Notes under the pieces: model-generated
What the model was told of the DNA's origin: nothing
Database searches by the model: none
What the model saw: the letters and a program-made list of their open reading frames with translations, nothing else
In this document: one piece after another, positions 5,837 through 6,311 of the stretch
Layout of the letters: each line of letters begins with the position of its first letter
Numbering within the stretch: position 1 is the first letter of the stretch
Assembly: GCA_046049675.1 (NCBI GenBank)
Contig: JBJORA010000102.1
Span: forward strand, 1-6,311
From: CAIXQW01 sp046049675
Lineage (GTDB): Bacteria > Bacteroidota > Bacteroidia > Chitinophagales > Chitinophagaceae
Reading direction: 5' to 3'
Length of the DNA: 6,311 nucleotides
Made by a program: the position numbers and the translations under genes

Positions 5837-6311
5837 ATGAATGAACAATTGCTAGACTACGTGCAGTTTAATTTATGGGCTAACAAGCATTTTACTAGCA
5901 TGCTCGACAAGCTTGATGCAGAGCAATGGCATACAACAATTGCTGGCAGCTTTGAGAGTATACACAAAACTGTTTCTCATATTTATTTTGCAGAATCTAT
6001 TTGGAATCAGCGCATGGCAATGACTGATCCAGTTATTGTACCAACAGATAGCGACTTTACTAATGCAAAAGATTTATGCGCGGCATGGCTTGCACAGAGC
6101 GAAAAATTAGTTCAATTTGTAAAGCAGCAAAAGCGCAGCGATTGGTACACGCATGAATTGAGTTACCGCGACATCAAAAAGATCCAACATAAAAGTGCAC
6201 TGCAGCATATTATTTGGCACGTCTGTAACCATGGTACTTTTCATCGTGGGCAACTGGTAAACTTTATGCGAGCAGTAGGTGTTGCAAGTATAATGCAGAC
6301 AGATTTTATTA
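5837..6311 (+). CDS. DinB-family (DinB/YfiT superfamily) metal-binding protein, C-terminally cut by the window end
   Basis: The frame opens at ATG 5837 and runs without a stop for 158 codons to the window edge, beginning MNEQLLDYVQFNLWANKH. DinB proteins are small four-helix-bundle proteins, often with a nickel- or zinc-binding triad of histidines. Some family members are thiol-dependent transferases, and most are uncharacterised. The triad is visible as H48 in SHIYFAE and H132/H136 in the hallmark NHGTFHRGQL. The family is usually about 150-175 residues, so only a few residues are likely missing. The gene diverges from the PLP enzyme across a 56-bp gap that holds an inverted repeat, so the pair could share a regulator. 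The ATG is preceded by an A/T-rich stretch without a Shine-Dalgarno. The family call is firm; the substrate is unknown. Confidence 0.85.
   Translation, partial: MNEQLLDYVQFNLWANKHFTSMLDKLDAEQWHTTIAGSFESIHKTVSHIYFAESIWNQRMAMTDPVIVPTDSDFTNAKDLCAAWLAQSEKLVQFVKQQKRSDWYTHELSYRDIKKIQHKSALQHIIWHVCNHGTFHRGQLVNFMRAVGVASIMQTDFI

Noticed and set aside
1..6311. Mobile element, CRISPR array, tRNA or phage-like content
   Set aside because: No transposase, integrase, terminal repeats, regular spacer array or tRNA-like cloverleaf was seen on either strand. All genes look like core metabolism.

Overview
The window looks like chromosomal DNA of a Bacteroidota bacterium, probably in or near Chitinophagaceae or a related order. 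This is inferred, not proven. The signs are moderately AT-rich DNA, start codons without clear Shine-Dalgarno sequences, a near-perfect Bacteroidota-type promoter (TTTG, 20 bp, TAnnTTTG) upstream of the FAD oxidase gene, and a phosphoserine phosphatase-phosphoglycerate dehydrogenase fusion of a kind I recall from this phylum.

Layout. Five of the six genes are on the minus strand and read right to left. From the right these are a Cys/Met-metabolism PLP enzyme (4554-5780), a membrane fatty acid desaturase (3423-4508), an FAD-linked GlcD/D-2-hydroxyglutarate-dehydrogenase-type oxidoreductase (1938-3356, start uncertain), a SerB-SerA fusion (40-1932), and the first 12 codons of a class V aminotransferase that is most likely SerC (1-37). 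The serC start is cut by the window edge but is recognisable. A partial DinB-family gene (5837 to the right edge) runs on the plus strand, divergent from the PLP enzyme. The 56-bp gap between those two holds a perfect 8-bp inverted repeat.

How the genes work together. The left half appears to be one serine-biosynthesis operon. The gaps are 5 nt between the oxidase and the fusion and 2 nt between the fusion and serC. The fusion carries steps 1 (3-phosphoglycerate dehydrogenase) and 3 (phosphoserine phosphatase), and serC supplies step 2. The FAD oxidase may re-oxidise D-2-hydroxyglutarate made by SerA-type enzymes, giving a closed 2-oxoglutarate loop. That role is inferred from position and family. 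The right half (desaturase and PLP enzyme, 45 nt apart) has no obvious shared pathway, although the PLP enzyme belongs to sulfur amino acid metabolism, which uses serine-derived carbon.

No mobile element, CRISPR array, tRNA, rRNA or convincing terminator hairpin was seen. There is no non-coding stretch over 300 bases. I see no wholly new system. The most interesting points are the serine operon with its non-adjacent-step fusion and linked oxidase, the start-site problem in the oxidase, and the symmetric site in the divergent promoter region.
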